DNA from: Gammaproteobacteria bacterium
Lineage (GTDB): Bacteria; Pseudomonadota; Gammaproteobacteria; Steroidobacterales; Steroidobacteraceae
NCBI GenBank assembly: GCA_013289615.1
Contig: JABCZO010000001.1
Span: 121,241 to 185,240, forward strand
DNA: 64,000 bases
Reading direction: 5' to 3'
The notes beneath the pieces are model-generated. The model was not told the origin of the DNA, did no database searches, and worked only from the letters and a program-made list of their open reading frames with translations. The position numbers were made by a program, and so were the translations under genes. This document shows positions 1 through 8,615 of this stretch, one piece after another; position 1 is the stretch's first letter; the number at the start of each line of letters is the position of its first letter.

Positions 1-2
1 CG

Positions 3-1778
3 TTCAATATTTTCGACATCAGCTGGGTGGATCCGACCAACCGCTCCTTCTTCGTGACGGATCGCATCGGCCTCGACGTCCCCGTGTTCAGCACGGTGTC
101 CGACGTCGCGCTGTGGGCCGTCGGCGGCGACAATTCCGTTGCCGAGGGGGGGAACAACGCCAGCGTGTGCTGGGTGGATACCTCGAAAGGGACCACGGCC
201 GGCGAGACCATTCCACCGATCACCACCGCGCAGGGCAACTACACCCGCTTTGGATGCAAGACCAATACCTTCCGTCTTCCGGGTTTCTTCGGTCCCAACG
301 GCCATTTCGGCGGATTCCTGGGCGGCCAATGCTGTGCCTCGCGTGCCAACAACCTGAACCCGCTGACGGGCCCGAACGGCCTCGAGGTCTCGAACGATGG
401 AAATTTCATGTTCGTCGGCAATGGCAGCTCGGCACTGTTCGTTTTCGACCTGGCACCGATGATCAGCAGCAACTACACCAAGGCACCTCTTCTGACCGCT
501 GTCATACCGACGGGCACGTCCCCCGACTACGACGGACCTAATGGCATCTCCGCGTGCATGGCGTCTGCGGACGGCAGAGCCTTCGCTGACCCCACCTGCG
601 GCGATTTGCGCGCCGATGAACTGGCTACCACCGGTGGCGTCGTGGCATTCCCGCAGGACGGTGCCTCCCATTTTCTGGTGGCGATCATCAATGGCGACCC
701 GGGATTACCCTTTGTCAGCATCATCGATGCCACCGGGATCGTCACGCGGTCGGCCAACAACATGCTTGGGCACTGTCTGCCCTATGCATCCGCGACATAC
801 GTGGCCGCTGACGCCGGCACTCAGGCGCCCTTCAGTCCCGGCGGCCCGGTGTCAACGTTTCCCGCGAACTACGCCTCCTGCATTCTGGGACAGATCTACT
901 ACGACGCTGCAGCGCAAAATGACACCACCGTCCTCATTGATGACGGCGGCGCCAATGGACCCGTCGCAAGCCCGGCATTCCCCTGCCCCGATCCTTCGCT
1001 TCAGTTCATCGGCACACCTGGCGTGCCGGGGCCAGCCGTGCCAACCGGCGCCTCCGGCCATGGGGCGGGTGTCAACCCGGATGTCCCGTGCCATCACGGC
1101 CCGCAGCTCACGGCAACCACCACTGGCGCGGCCGGCGGAGTCTTCTGCGCGGCCGGCCCCGGCTCGCCGGCTGGCTGCGTCGGTGCGATCGCGCCAGCCG
1201 GGTTGGGCGGGATGGTCTTCTACCCTCCCACCCACACCTTCCTGCTGACCAACGGCAATGCGACCGGTGACATCACCGTCGGCAGCGTCGACGTCATCGA
1301 TCCGCTGCACCCGATCAAGGTCGCCGGTGTCACCAAATACGTGCCAGCAATCATCAACAGTTTCCCGATCTACAATTGCATGCCTACCGGCGTGAATGTC
1401 GGCCCGGGCACGGATGTGCTCGTGGGATGTGCGGATCATGACGGGCGGGCTTTCGCACCCTCCACCGTCATCATCAATGGCACCACCGGCGCCGTCATCA
1501 CGACCATCAACAATGTCGGATTCGTAGATGAGACCTGGTACAACCCCGGCGACAACACCTACTACCTGGGGGCCAGGGACATGCCCACCGGCCCGGTGCT
1601 GGGCGTAATCGATGCCGGAACCCGAATGTGGCTGCAAAACGTCCCGACCAACGGCAACGCCCACAGCGTCGCGGCCGATCCGATCAACAATCACATCTTC
1701 GTGCCGCTGCCCTCGGGTGGCCAAAACTGTGAAACCGTCAACGCCGATGGTTGCGTGGGCGTGTATGCAGCGCTGTAG
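3..1778 (+). CDS. Partial secreted propeller-like protein, 5' end outside the window
   Basis: The reading frame is open from the first bases of the window, upstream of the GTG at 27, so the N-terminus (and probably a signal peptide) lies outside. The visible part is rich in Gly, Asn, Thr and Cys. It has repeated short segments of the type 'hydrophobic strand, D/N-G, strand' (for example VSNDGNFMFVGNG, SVAADPINNHIFVP), as expected of YVTN/lactonase-like beta-propeller blades. At least ten cysteines suggest disulphides and export. I do not recognise a specific family and no catalytic motif is visible. A strong hairpin follows the stop codon. Confidence 0.75.
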   Translation, partial: FNIFDISWVDPTNRSFFVTDRIGLDVPVFSTVSDVALWAVGGDNSVAEGGNNASVCWVDTSKGTTAGETIPPITTAQGNYTRFGCKTNTFRLPGFFGPNGHFGGFLGGQCCASRANNLNPLTGPNGLEVSNDGNFMFVGNGSSALFVFDLAPMISSNYTKAPLLTAVIPTGTSPDYDGPNGISACMASADGRAFADPTCGDLRADELATTGGVVAFPQDGASHFLVAIINGDPGLPFVSIIDATGIVTRSANNMLGHCLPYASATYVAADAGTQAPFSPGGPVSTFPANYASCILGQIYYDAAAQNDTTVLIDDGGANGPVASPAFPCPDPSLQFIGTPGVPGPAVPTGASGHGAGVNPDVPCHHGPQLTATTTGAAGGVFCAAGPGSPAGCVGAIAPAGLGGMVFYPPTHTFLLTNGNATGDITVGSVDVIDPLHPIKVAGVTKYVPAIINSFPIYNCMPTGVNVGPGTDVLVGCADHDGRAFAPSTVIINGTTGAVITTINNVGFVDETWYNPGDNTYYLGARDMPTGPVLGVIDAGTRMWLQNVPTNGNAHSVAADPINNHIFVPLPSGGQNCETVNADGCVGVYAAL

Positions 1779-1805
1779 TTAGCCGGCGGGAAGTGCTTTT
1801 GAATT

Positions 1806-1838
1806 GGGGAGCCCCACGTGCACGGACGTGGGGCTCCC
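1806..1838. terminator. Bidirectional hairpin between convergent genes
   Basis: A perfect 13-bp inverted repeat (GGGAGCCCCACGT at 1807-1819 and its complement at 1826-1838) with a 6-nt loop sits between the stop of the + strand gene at 1778 and the stop of the - strand gene at 1858. A short AATT/ATT flank extends the stem. It has no long T-tract. The position and strength suit a shared terminator. Confidence 0.7.
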
Positions 1839-1857
1839 ATTCCCCAAGGCCGCGGGC

Positions 1858-2349
1858 TTACCGGACCAGCGTCTCCTGATAGCGCATCATCTGCCATTGT
1901 CCGTTCTGCCTGGTCCAAAGCTCACCGACGAACACCCTGCGGAAACGAAGCGCTGAGTTTTTTGGAAATTGCATGCTGCTCTCGTAGGTAACGAACGCAT
2001 GGTCCGGCCCGAGCGGCTGCACCTGAAAGAACTGAAGCAGGTAATCGGTGTACATGCAGTGCTCGACTTCGCCGAGAACGTGACGCCTGGAGCGCTCGCC
2101 CTCGCCGTCGGATTCCACCGCCTGGAAATCGTCGGTCAGGAATTTTGCGTAACCTTCCTTGTCTTTCTTCTTGAACATTTCCCAGGCGGCGCGCACGTTC
2201 GCCTCGAGCAGCTTGGCCAGATTGGACGGCGCCACGGTCTTGTTGGACGGCGTGCTGGCAGGCGTATTGTCCGCCGGTGCGGGTTGCAGCGCGAATGCCA
2301 GACACGGCAGCGCAAGCGCGACAATAGAAGACAGCATCCAATTACGCAT
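1858..2349 (-). CDS. Exported NTF2-like (DUF4440/SnoaL-type) protein
   Basis: 163 aa. The ATG at 2349 was chosen over upstream starts because it is preceded by GGAGGG at good spacing and opens a clean signal peptide (MRNWMLSSIVALALPCLAFA). The mature part begins with a Pro/Thr-rich linker. It then has an NTF2-like pattern: a helix with 'AAWEMFKKKDKEGYAKFLTDDF', a central strand region ending FVTYESS, and a closing strand with 'GELWTRQNGQWQMMRYQET', which is typical of DUF4440/SnoaL proteins. Such domains bind small ligands or act as enzymes. The substrate cannot be told here. It is divergent from the gene at 2529. Confidence 0.75.
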   Translation of the reverse strand: MRNWMLSSIVALALPCLAFALQPAPADNTPASTPSNKTVAPSNLAKLLEANVRAAWEMFKKKDKEGYAKFLTDDFQAVESDGEGERSRRHVLGEVEHCMYTDYLLQFFQVQPLGPDHAFVTYESSMQFPKNSALRFRRVFVGELWTRQNGQWQMMRYQETLVR

Positions 2350-2528
2350 CGCTTCCCTCCACAAATGAGCCGCCGCGAATCCTACAGCCTGGCGCCTGAC
2401 ACTCAAAGCAGAGTTGATGATCGCACGATGAAATACCTCATGATTTCCCGTCTGAATCGGGTTGCTGCTCCCTGGGGTCTCGGCTACCATGCAACCGTGC
2501 TGCGGAGCGCTAACCAGGGGACGAAACG

Positions 2529-3110
2529 ATGAAAACAATCCCACTGCTACTGCTCGTGTCGCTGGCGTCGGCCTCTGTTGGGTTCACGCAGTCGGCGCCG
2601 CAGCCAGCCCCATCGGCACATGAATGGCAGCAATCGCAGAAGACCGATACCGGCCGCACATTTACCTACACGCAATTCACCCTGGTGGGAACGTTCGTGA
2701 CGCCGCCGCACGATCCGGTCGCCAATCGCCCCACCCTGGCGCTGGATTGCATTCCCGCCAACGGCTCTCACCGCGCCAAGGGCAGGCTGCTGGCCGGAAA
2801 TCTTCTCGTCGGAACGACGCTGAAGATCGTCTACGTCGAGCCGGAAGAGATTCGTGGTACCTCCTACTTTCCAAAGGTTGCAGTCCGTTATCACACGGAC
2901 GGCGGCAAGGATATGGAGGATAACTGGACGCCCGGAACGGACAAGACTTCTGTGGCCATTCCCACCGATGTCCTGAAGCAACAGCTGCGTGCTCACAGCG
3001 TAGCAATCACAGCCGATGATGACCGCGGATCGCCGGTTGCCATGCGGTTCGACATACCCGATCCGACGCTGGTCGAACAAGGCTGTCATCTGGATGAGCA
3101 CAAGAAGTGA
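2529..3110 (+). CDS. Exported protein of unknown function
   Basis: 193 aa with an N-terminal signal peptide (MKTIPLLLLVSLASASVGFTQ) and a GGGG-type ribosome site just upstream of the ATG. The mature part is probably beta-rich (alternating strands such as FTYTQFTLVGTFV, TTLKIVYVEPEEIRG, KVAVRYHTDGG) and has a cysteine pair. I do not recognise the family. The next gene, a Tat-signal FAH protein, starts 17 bp after the stop, so the two are probably co-transcribed. Confidence 0.7.
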   Translation: MKTIPLLLLVSLASASVGFTQSAPQPAPSAHEWQQSQKTDTGRTFTYTQFTLVGTFVTPPHDPVANRPTLALDCIPANGSHRAKGRLLAGNLLVGTTLKIVYVEPEEIRGTSYFPKVAVRYHTDGGKDMEDNWTPGTDKTSVAIPTDVLKQQLRAHSVAITADDDRGSPVAMRFDIPDPTLVEQGCHLDEHKK

Positions 3111-3127
3111 GATCGCGGAGATGAGAC

Positions 3128-4180
3128 ATGAACAACAGCCGTCGTAAGTTCCTGGCGGGCGCCGCCGCAGGAGCATCGCTCGCGGGCGTCGCTGCTGCCG
3201 CCGCCAGCGCGGCTGCCTCCGACACCGAGGTCGGCCTGGCACGCCGACTCAAGCGCTCGCCCGCTTCCAATGAAATGCCGCGTGGTATGACGCTCCTGTC
3301 CATACGCTCATCGAACGGGGATACCCTCGGCGTCAAGACCGATCACGGCATCCTCGACGTGCGGCGCGCATCGCTTGCGCTGCGGCTGCCGGTGCCCTTG
3401 ACGCTCGACGCTCTGCTACAGGATGGCGGCGCCGCCGAAGTGGCGCAGCTCGTCGCCGCGGCGCGCAAGTCGCGCCACGCCGACAGTCTGTACGTGGATG
3501 AGTCGACGATCACGCACGGACGCCTGTTCGCCGACCCCGGCAAGATCGTATGCATCGGGCTGAACTATCGCGAGCACGCCAAGGAAGCCGGTGAGAAGGT
3601 ACCGGCGGTGCCGATCCTGTTCAACAAATACAACAACGCGCTCACCAGTCATGGCACCACGATCCACCTGCCGACGAGCGATGTGGCGACCAAGTTCGAT
3701 TACGAGGTGGAGCTGCTGGTCGTCATCGGCAAGCGCGCGCATAACGTGAGCATCGAAGACGCGCGCAAGTGCGTCGCCGGTTATTGCAGCTCTAACGATT
3801 TTTCGGCGCGTGATCTGCAGCTCGAGCTCGACGGCCACCAGTGGATGATCGGCAAGACGCTCGACGATTTTGCACCGATCGGTCCCTACTTCGTCTGCGC
3901 CGACCTGGTAGAGGATCCGAATAACCTCAATATCGAATGTCGCGTCAATGGCGAGCCGCGCCAGCACTCCAACACCAGCTTTCTGGTGTACAACACCGAC
4001 TTTCTCGTGTCCTACATCAGCCGGCATTTTCCCCTCGATCCGGGCGACCTGATATTCACCGGAACACCGCCGGGGGTGATCCTCGGCATGCCCAAGGAAA
4101 AGCAGGTGTGGCTCAAGGCGGGTGATCAGATCGCCTGCTCGGTCGGCAATCTTGGCGAATTGCGGTTTACGCTCGCCTGA
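3128..4180 (+). CDS. Fumarylacetoacetate hydrolase family protein with Tat signal
   Basis: 350 aa. The N-terminus has a twin-arginine motif (SRRKFLAG, residues 4-11) and an Ala-rich hydrophobic stretch, predicting export of the folded enzyme. From about residue 138 the FAH fold is clear: CIGLNYREHAKE, the metal-ligand region DYEVELLVVIG, SSNDFSARDLQ, and the closing GDLIFTGTPPGV. FAH proteins are Mg/Mn-dependent hydrolases, decarboxylases or isomerases of 2,4-dioxo acids and are normally cytoplasmic, so a Tat signal is unusual. The substrate is unknown. It follows the exported protein at 2529 closely. Confidence 0.85.
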   Translation: MNNSRRKFLAGAAAGASLAGVAAAAASAAASDTEVGLARRLKRSPASNEMPRGMTLLSIRSSNGDTLGVKTDHGILDVRRASLALRLPVPLTLDALLQDGGAAEVAQLVAAARKSRHADSLYVDESTITHGRLFADPGKIVCIGLNYREHAKEAGEKVPAVPILFNKYNNALTSHGTTIHLPTSDVATKFDYEVELLVVIGKRAHNVSIEDARKCVAGYCSSNDFSARDLQLELDGHQWMIGKTLDDFAPIGPYFVCADLVEDPNNLNIECRVNGEPRQHSNTSFLVYNTDFLVSYISRHFPLDPGDLIFTGTPPGVILGMPKEKQVWLKAGDQIACSVGNLGELRFTLA

Positions 4181-4246
4181 CACGCTCAGTAACGATCGCA
4201 GGGATCCGCAACCGTGTCACATCATTACCTGCGCCACGTTCGCCAG

Positions 4247-4348
4247 ATTCGGCACATGCCATCGATGGCAAGCCTAAGCGAATGTGCAATTTCCCAATGC
4301 GGATCCTCATCGTACAAGTGACATTCGGCCGCACCTGATGTGCCGAAT
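4247..4348. promoter_or_regulatory. Inverted repeats upstream of the dicarboxylate transporter
   Basis: ATTCGGCACAT at 4247-4257 has an exact reverse complement at 4338-4348. The core ATTCGGC occurs a third time at 4323-4329, so the last two form a 7-bp dyad with a 12-bp spacer. The copies lie within 135 bp of the predicted dctA start and could be regulator sites. No matching regulator is identified, and no convincing sigma-54 element was seen. Confidence 0.3.
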
Positions 4349-4379
4349 ATAACAATTCGATCTTGCCGGGGAATCAATC

Positions 4380-5684
4380 ATAAAATCCAGTGCATCCCGC
4401 TTCTACCTTGTCGTACTGAGCGGCATCGTTGCGGGCGTGCTGCTTGGCTACTTCTGGCCTGCAGCTGGAATCGCCCTGAAGCCGCTCGGCGATGGGTTCA
4501 TTGCGCTGATTAAAATGCTGATTGCACCGGTGATCTTTTTCACCGTGGTTCTGGGGATCGCCAGTGGTGCCCATGCCAGGCAGGTCGGCCGAGTCGCGCT
4601 GAAGGCGGTCATCTACTTCGAGGTCGTTTCTACATTCGCTCTGGTCATCGGACTGTTCGTCATCAACGGACTGAAGCCGGGCAACGGATTCAACGCGGAT
4701 CCCGCCACGCTCGATGCGGGAGCCGTCGCCAAGTACGCGGCGCAGGCGAAGGAACAGTCCGCCGTCGATTTCCTGTTGCACATTATTCCCAAGACCTTCA
4801 CGGACGCCTTTACGAATGGCGGCGACCTGCTCCAGGTTCTGCTATTGGCGATAATGACGGGCCTTGCCCTGATGTTGATGGGCGAAGCGGCGCGGCCACT
4901 TCTGACTGTGTTCGAGACGCTATCCAAGGCGTTTTTCAAGATGATCGGAATGGTCATGATGCTGGCCCCGATCGGTGCCGGTGGTGCCATGGCGTTCACG
5001 GTGGGAAAATACGGCGTGCACAGCCTGGCGCCACTGCTCAAATTGATGGGCAGCTTCTATCTGACCTGCCTGCTATTCGTGCTGATCGTGTTGGGTCTGG
5101 TCGCGAGGATGGCAGGTTTCAGCATCCTGCTCTTCCTGCGCTATATCCGTGATGAACTGCTGGTGGTACTCGGCACGTCGTCGTCCGAGGTTGCGCTGCC
5201 TCAGCTGATGCTGAAGCTGGAGCGCTTGGGATGCTCCAAACAGGTGGTTGGCCTGGTAATTCCCTTTGGGTACTCGTTCAACCTGGACGGCACGAACATC
5301 TACCTGACCATGGCGGCCCTGTTCGTCGCACAGGCTCTCAACATAGACCTGACGCTGTCGCAGCAACTTGGAATTCTGCTGGTAGCGATGCTTACGTCCA
5401 AAGGCGCCTCGGGGGTCACCGGAGCCGGCTTCATCACCCTGGCTGCGACCCTCATGGTCGTACCGTCGGTGCCGGTCGCCGGCCTGGCGTTGATTTTGGG
5501 CATCGACCGCTTCATGAGCGAAGGCCGTGCTCTGACGAACATCATCGGCAATGGCGTTGCAACCATCGTGATTGCGCGCTGGGAGAACGCGCTCGATCGA
5601 GAGCGTCTCGCCGCCGAACTTGCCGCCGGCTCGCAAGGGATTATGCTGGGCGAACCGGAGGCGGCGGGCGCCGTTCGAAGATGA
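4380..5684 (+). CDS. dctA: C4-dicarboxylate:cation symporter DctA (DAACS family)
   Basis: Inner-membrane symporter for succinate, fumarate, malate and related acids. It matches E. coli DctA as I remember it throughout: [28 protein letters not shown]-like segment, [29 protein letters not shown], and [17 protein letters not shown]. The first ATG/GTG in frame (GTG 4437) would cut into the first membrane helix. The frame is open further upstream, with homologous sequence ([18 protein letters not shown]) back to an ATA at 4380, which has GGGGA about 8 bases before it. I therefore place the start at ATA 4380 (434 aa), as either a rare start or an ATG changed by mutation or base-call error. The mdc operon nearby suggests malonate as a possible substrate (inference). 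Confidence 0.85.
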   Translation: MKSSASRFYLVVLSGIVAGVLLGYFWPAAGIALKPLGDGFIALIKMLIAPVIFFTVVLGIASGAHARQVGRVALKAVIYFEVVSTFALVIGLFVINGLKPGNGFNADPATLDAGAVAKYAAQAKEQSAVDFLLHIIPKTFTDAFTNGGDLLQVLLLAIMTGLALMLMGEAARPLLTVFETLSKAFFKMIGMVMMLAPIGAGGAMAFTVGKYGVHSLAPLLKLMGSFYLTCLLFVLIVLGLVARMAGFSILLFLRYIRDELLVVLGTSSSEVALPQLMLKLERLGCSKQVVGLVIPFGYSFNLDGTNIYLTMAALFVAQALNIDLTLSQQLGILLVAMLTSKGASGVTGAGFITLAATLMVVPSVPVAGLALILGIDRFMSEGRALTNIIGNGVATIVIARWENALDRERLAAELAAGSQGIMLGEPEAAGAVRR

Positions 5685-5787
5685 TCGCGGTCAACGAGGG
5701 GTCACTGGCGCTTTGTGCGGACTGGTTGCGGCGGCGCTGATTGCACCGAATCTCACCGTTCCACCAAATTCGAGGGGGAGATATCAG

Positions 5788-6171
5788 ATGAACTGCAAGA
5801 AATTGCCATTCGCCGTCGTCGCAGCCGTGATAGTTGCGGCAACCGGGTTCAGCGTCCTTCGGGCCGCGACGGTCGCGGCCAAGGGCTATGTGGTCGCCGA
5901 GATCACCGTCACCGACCCGGAAGCCTATAAGCAATACGTGGCAGCCGTGGCACCGGTGGTAGCGAAGTTCGGTGGCAAATATATCGTACGTGGCGGGCAA
6001 ACCGTCGCCGTGGAAGGCGAACCGCCAAGTGGCCGAATCGTAGTGATCGAATTCGATGACCTCGCGGCCGCGCGTTTGTTCGAGGATTCCCCGGAATATC
6101 AGGCCGTCGCCGCGCTGCGCCACAAGGCAGCGCGCAGCCGGGTGTTTATCGTGGAAGGTACAGCGCCATAG
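5788..6171 (+). CDS. Exported DUF1330-like small protein
   Basis: 127 aa starting at ATG 5788, preceded by GAGGGGGAG. Residues 1-30 form a signal peptide or membrane anchor (KLPFAVVAAVIVAATGFSVL). The rest is a ferredoxin-like alpha/beta dimer domain of the DUF1330 type: VVAEITVTDPEAYKQYVAAV, KFGGKYIVRGG, IVVIEFDDLAAARLF, SPEYQAVAALR. Family members are usually cytoplasmic and of unknown function. The exported form is less common. Longer upstream starts only read into dctA in another frame and were rejected. Confidence 0.8.
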   Translation: MNCKKLPFAVVAAVIVAATGFSVLRAATVAAKGYVVAEITVTDPEAYKQYVAAVAPVVAKFGGKYIVRGGQTVAVEGEPPSGRIVVIEFDDLAAARLFEDSPEYQAVAALRHKAARSRVFIVEGTAP

Positions 6172-6200
6172 CGCGCATCGGCGTAGCGTGCCTCAGCGGT

Positions 6201-7136
6201 TCAGGTGGCCGGATGTCTGTTCCGCTCCGCCAATAACACGATGGAGAGCAGTTGCGCGCCATCGACCGGCACCGCACGCGCCTCGGGGAACTCCTGCTGC
6301 GCCAGCCGGCTCAGCAACTGCCCCGGCGGCGGCTCGATGAACAACCGCACACCCAGCTCATATAGCGCCGTCACCGAGTCGTACCAGCGTACCGTATGGG
6401 AGACGTTGTTAATCAGATCCTCCCGCACGCCTTGCGCATCGCACAGCACACGCGCACGGCGATTGCTGACGTAGGGAAGATTTGGAGGATGCAACTCGAT
6501 CGGGAGCAACGCCGCTGCAAGGCGCTTAGCCACCGGATCGAGCAGCGGAGAATGCGAGGGCACGCTGACGGCCATGCGCACCGCCTGGCGCGCTCCAGCC
6601 TGGCGCGCAGTCTCGACCGCCGCATCCAGGGCACGGTCGCTGCCAGACACGATGATCTGCGTCGGAGCGTTGACATTCGCGATGTAGATCTGCGCTGCGG
6701 CGCCGCCAACCTGCTCGACGATGCCGGCCACCTGCCGCTCGTCCAGACCGACGATAGCGGCCATGCCATAACCGTGCGGGTATGCCTTCTCCATGCACTC
6801 GCCGCGCAGCTTCACCAGCAGCAATGCGTCCGCAAAGGCCAGGGCACCGCAAGCGACTGCGGCGCTGAATGCGCCCACCGAAAGCCCTGCTGCCGCATCG
6901 GCACACACGCCCTCCTGCGTCAGGGCGCGTGTCACAGCGACGCCGGCGATCAGCGTGCTGAGTTGCACAGCGATGGTGGATGCCAACGCGGAGGTCGTGT
7001 CCAGCGTCCCCACGTCCAGGTCCAGCACTGACGCCGCCTCATCGAGCGTGGCATCGACGGCAGGATGCTCTGGCAGCCGGTGCAGGAAACCGGCAGTCTG
7101 CGCGCCTTGGCCGGGGAACAGATAGGCGATGCTCAG
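6201..7136 (-). CDS. mdcH: Malonate decarboxylase epsilon subunit MdcH (malonyl-CoA:ACP transacylase)
   Basis: Transfers malonyl groups to charge the MdcC carrier. It has the FabD-like fold with nucleophile motif GLSVGAF and the SHSPLL motif. The first ATG/GTG/TTG in frame (GTG 7028) would remove 36 residues that include the conserved start SIAYLFPGQGAQT. Going upstream, the only start that keeps them is CTG at 7136, overlapping the mdcG stop as CTGA. That is the usual ATGA coupling with A replaced by C. With this start it is 311 aa, normal for MdcH. It is the last gene of the operon and converges on the DUF1330-like gene. Confidence 0.9.
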   Translation of the reverse strand: MSIAYLFPGQGAQTAGFLHRLPEHPAVDATLDEAASVLDLDVGTLDTTSALASTIAVQLSTLIAGVAVTRALTQEGVCADAAAGLSVGAFSAAVACGALAFADALLLVKLRGECMEKAYPHGYGMAAIVGLDERQVAGIVEQVGGAAAQIYIANVNAPTQIIVSGSDRALDAAVETARQAGARQAVRMAVSVPSHSPLLDPVAKRLAAALLPIELHPPNLPYVSNRRARVLCDAQGVREDLINNVSHTVRWYDSVTALYELGVRLFIEPPPGQLLSRLAQQEFPEARAVPVDGAQLLSIVLLAERNRHPAT

Positions 7137-7798
7137 GCGAGGCTCGCCGCCGCCCTGTCGGCGGTCCAGGGATCGTGCACCAGGCGCGGGCCGACTGCGC
7201 AGCGCAGCCGTACCAGAGCGCCTGCCAGGACGTATTCGGACAAGGCCACGGCGCCGTACGGGGTTTCCAGCAGCGCGTCGATGCGCACCGGCAGTTTCGA
7301 CAGCTCGGCATGCAGCCTGGCCGCGTCGCCCCGGGCAATCGGCTGATCCGCCTGCAGCACCAGGTCAAGATCGCTAGCCGGCGTGGTGCAGGGCACTGCG
7401 CTGGCCAGTTCGAAGCCGACGCTGCCGCCAGGGCCCCAGCGGCCGGCATGACCATGTGCAGCCAGAACTGCCGCCACCTCGTCGAGCACCAGGATCGCGG
7501 GGTTCGCGTGCCTGCCTGGCTGGCGCCGCCAGAGGCGCTGCGCAGCCAGCCACTGCGGTGTAACGCAATCCTCCGCCGCGCCAGCCGGAAGCCAGGCTGC
7601 GCAGCGCTGGACGCGCAGCGCACCGCGCACACCCACGGGCCACGCGCCAGGTTGCTGCACCGAGCGGCGCACGACGACCCAAGGTGCACGCTGCAAGGAC
7701 GCTCGGGCCCAGTCCGCGCAAGGCCCCTCCCACACCAGCGCAGAGAATTCGCGCACGCGAAGCAGCGCATGCACGGCCGGCGGCGGATTACGCAGCAT
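7133..7798 (-). CDS. mdcG: Malonate decarboxylase holo-ACP synthase MdcG (phosphoribosyl-dephospho-CoA transferase)
   Basis: 221 aa. Attaches the triphosphoribosyl-dephospho-CoA prosthetic group to the serine of MdcC. The ATG at 7798 was chosen because it overlaps the mdcE stop by 11 bp and opens the family's N-terminus. The nucleotidyltransferase-like core is visible as GPGGSVGFELAS followed by SDLDLVLQA, where the two Asp are the likely metal ligands. The C-terminus VGPRLVHDPWTADR is also typical. Its stop overlaps the mdcH CTG start. Confidence 0.88.
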   Translation of the reverse strand: MLRNPPPAVHALLRVREFSALVWEGPCADWARASLQRAPWVVVRRSVQQPGAWPVGVRGALRVQRCAAWLPAGAAEDCVTPQWLAAQRLWRRQPGRHANPAILVLDEVAAVLAAHGHAGRWGPGGSVGFELASAVPCTTPASDLDLVLQADQPIARGDAARLHAELSKLPVRIDALLETPYGAVALSEYVLAGALVRLRCAVGPRLVHDPWTADRAAASLA

Positions 7799-8615
7799 CC
7801 CACTGCTCCGCGAGCCGCCGGCGCACCTCAATTGACGCGGCGCGCGTTTGACGTGCCGCCGGCGACGCCAACCGGCTCGCCAGGTCGGGCGTGCTGGCGC
7901 GCACATCGACCACGGCGGCCAGCAGTTCCGCTCGCACGCGCTCGACGTCAGCTTGCCCCGGTGCTTCGGCATTTACGCCTTCAATCAGCTTGTGCAGCAG
8001 GCCGAGCCTCGCGTAGGAGTGAATATCGTATGCCATCGGGGCGATCTTCTCACCCAGACCCTCCAGTTCCGCGACGCTGCGTCGGGTAACGCGCGCGGCT
8101 GCCTGTTTGCCCATCGCGTGCACCATCACTTCCGGGCCATCGAGCGCGAGGATCCGGTTGGCCTGGTAGCCGTGCGCCAGGAACGCGCCCGACATGGCCT
8201 TGCCTACCAGCAGCGCGATCACCGGATGGCCGGCCAGGCGCGCCGAGGCATAGGCATCTGCAGCGGCTGCGCACGCCAGGTGGATGCCGAGCAACTCCTC
8301 GCAGCTTCCGTAGGCCTGGCTGGCAACGTCCACGATGGCAACGATCGGACGGCGCGCCCGATGCCGATCGGCGCTAATCGCGCGCCGCACGTGCACCGCC
8401 AGGGCACAGGCTTCGTCGAGTCCTACCTCCCCCTGGCGAGCGCGCGGAAAGCGGTTGTGCGTATCAGGTACGACCGCGATGAAGCGCGTCTGCTCGCCAC
8501 CCAGCGCGGCATCGGCCACGCGAACGCTGCGGGGAGTGCACTCGACGACGCCGTCACTGCCCGTCAGCGCCTCAAACCAGATCCGGCCACGCTCGGGGCA
8601 CTGTTGCGTACTCAA
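7788..8615 (-). CDS. mdcE: Malonate decarboxylase gamma subunit MdcE
   Basis: 275 aa from a TTG start at 8615 that overlaps the mdcD stop (TTGA). Upstream in-frame ATGs only read through mdcD in another frame. With MdcD it forms the carboxyltransferase-like decarboxylase that releases CO2 from malonyl-S-ACP. Visible family features are the crotonase-like segment IVAIVDVASQAYGSCEELLGI, then PVIALLVGKAMSGAFLAHGYQANRI and the PEVMVHAMGK segment. The C-terminal helix RRRLAEQWDAA ends the protein. Confidence 0.88.
   Translation of the reverse strand: MSTQQCPERGRIWFEALTGSDGVVECTPRSVRVADAALGGEQTRFIAVVPDTHNRFPRARQGEVGLDEACALAVHVRRAISADRHRARRPIVAIVDVASQAYGSCEELLGIHLACAAAADAYASARLAGHPVIALLVGKAMSGAFLAHGYQANRILALDGPEVMVHAMGKQAAARVTRRSVAELEGLGEKIAPMAYDIHSYARLGLLHKLIEGVNAEAPGQADVERVRAELLAAVVDVRASTPDLASRLASPAARQTRAASIEVRRRLAEQWDAA

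Noticed and set aside
852..1724. 290-aa minus-strand frame
   Set aside because: Antisense of the first gene, rich in Gly/Arg/Asp without structure or start signal.
3416..4183. 255-aa minus-strand frame
   Set aside because: Antisense of the FAH gene. The FAH frame has clear family motifs.
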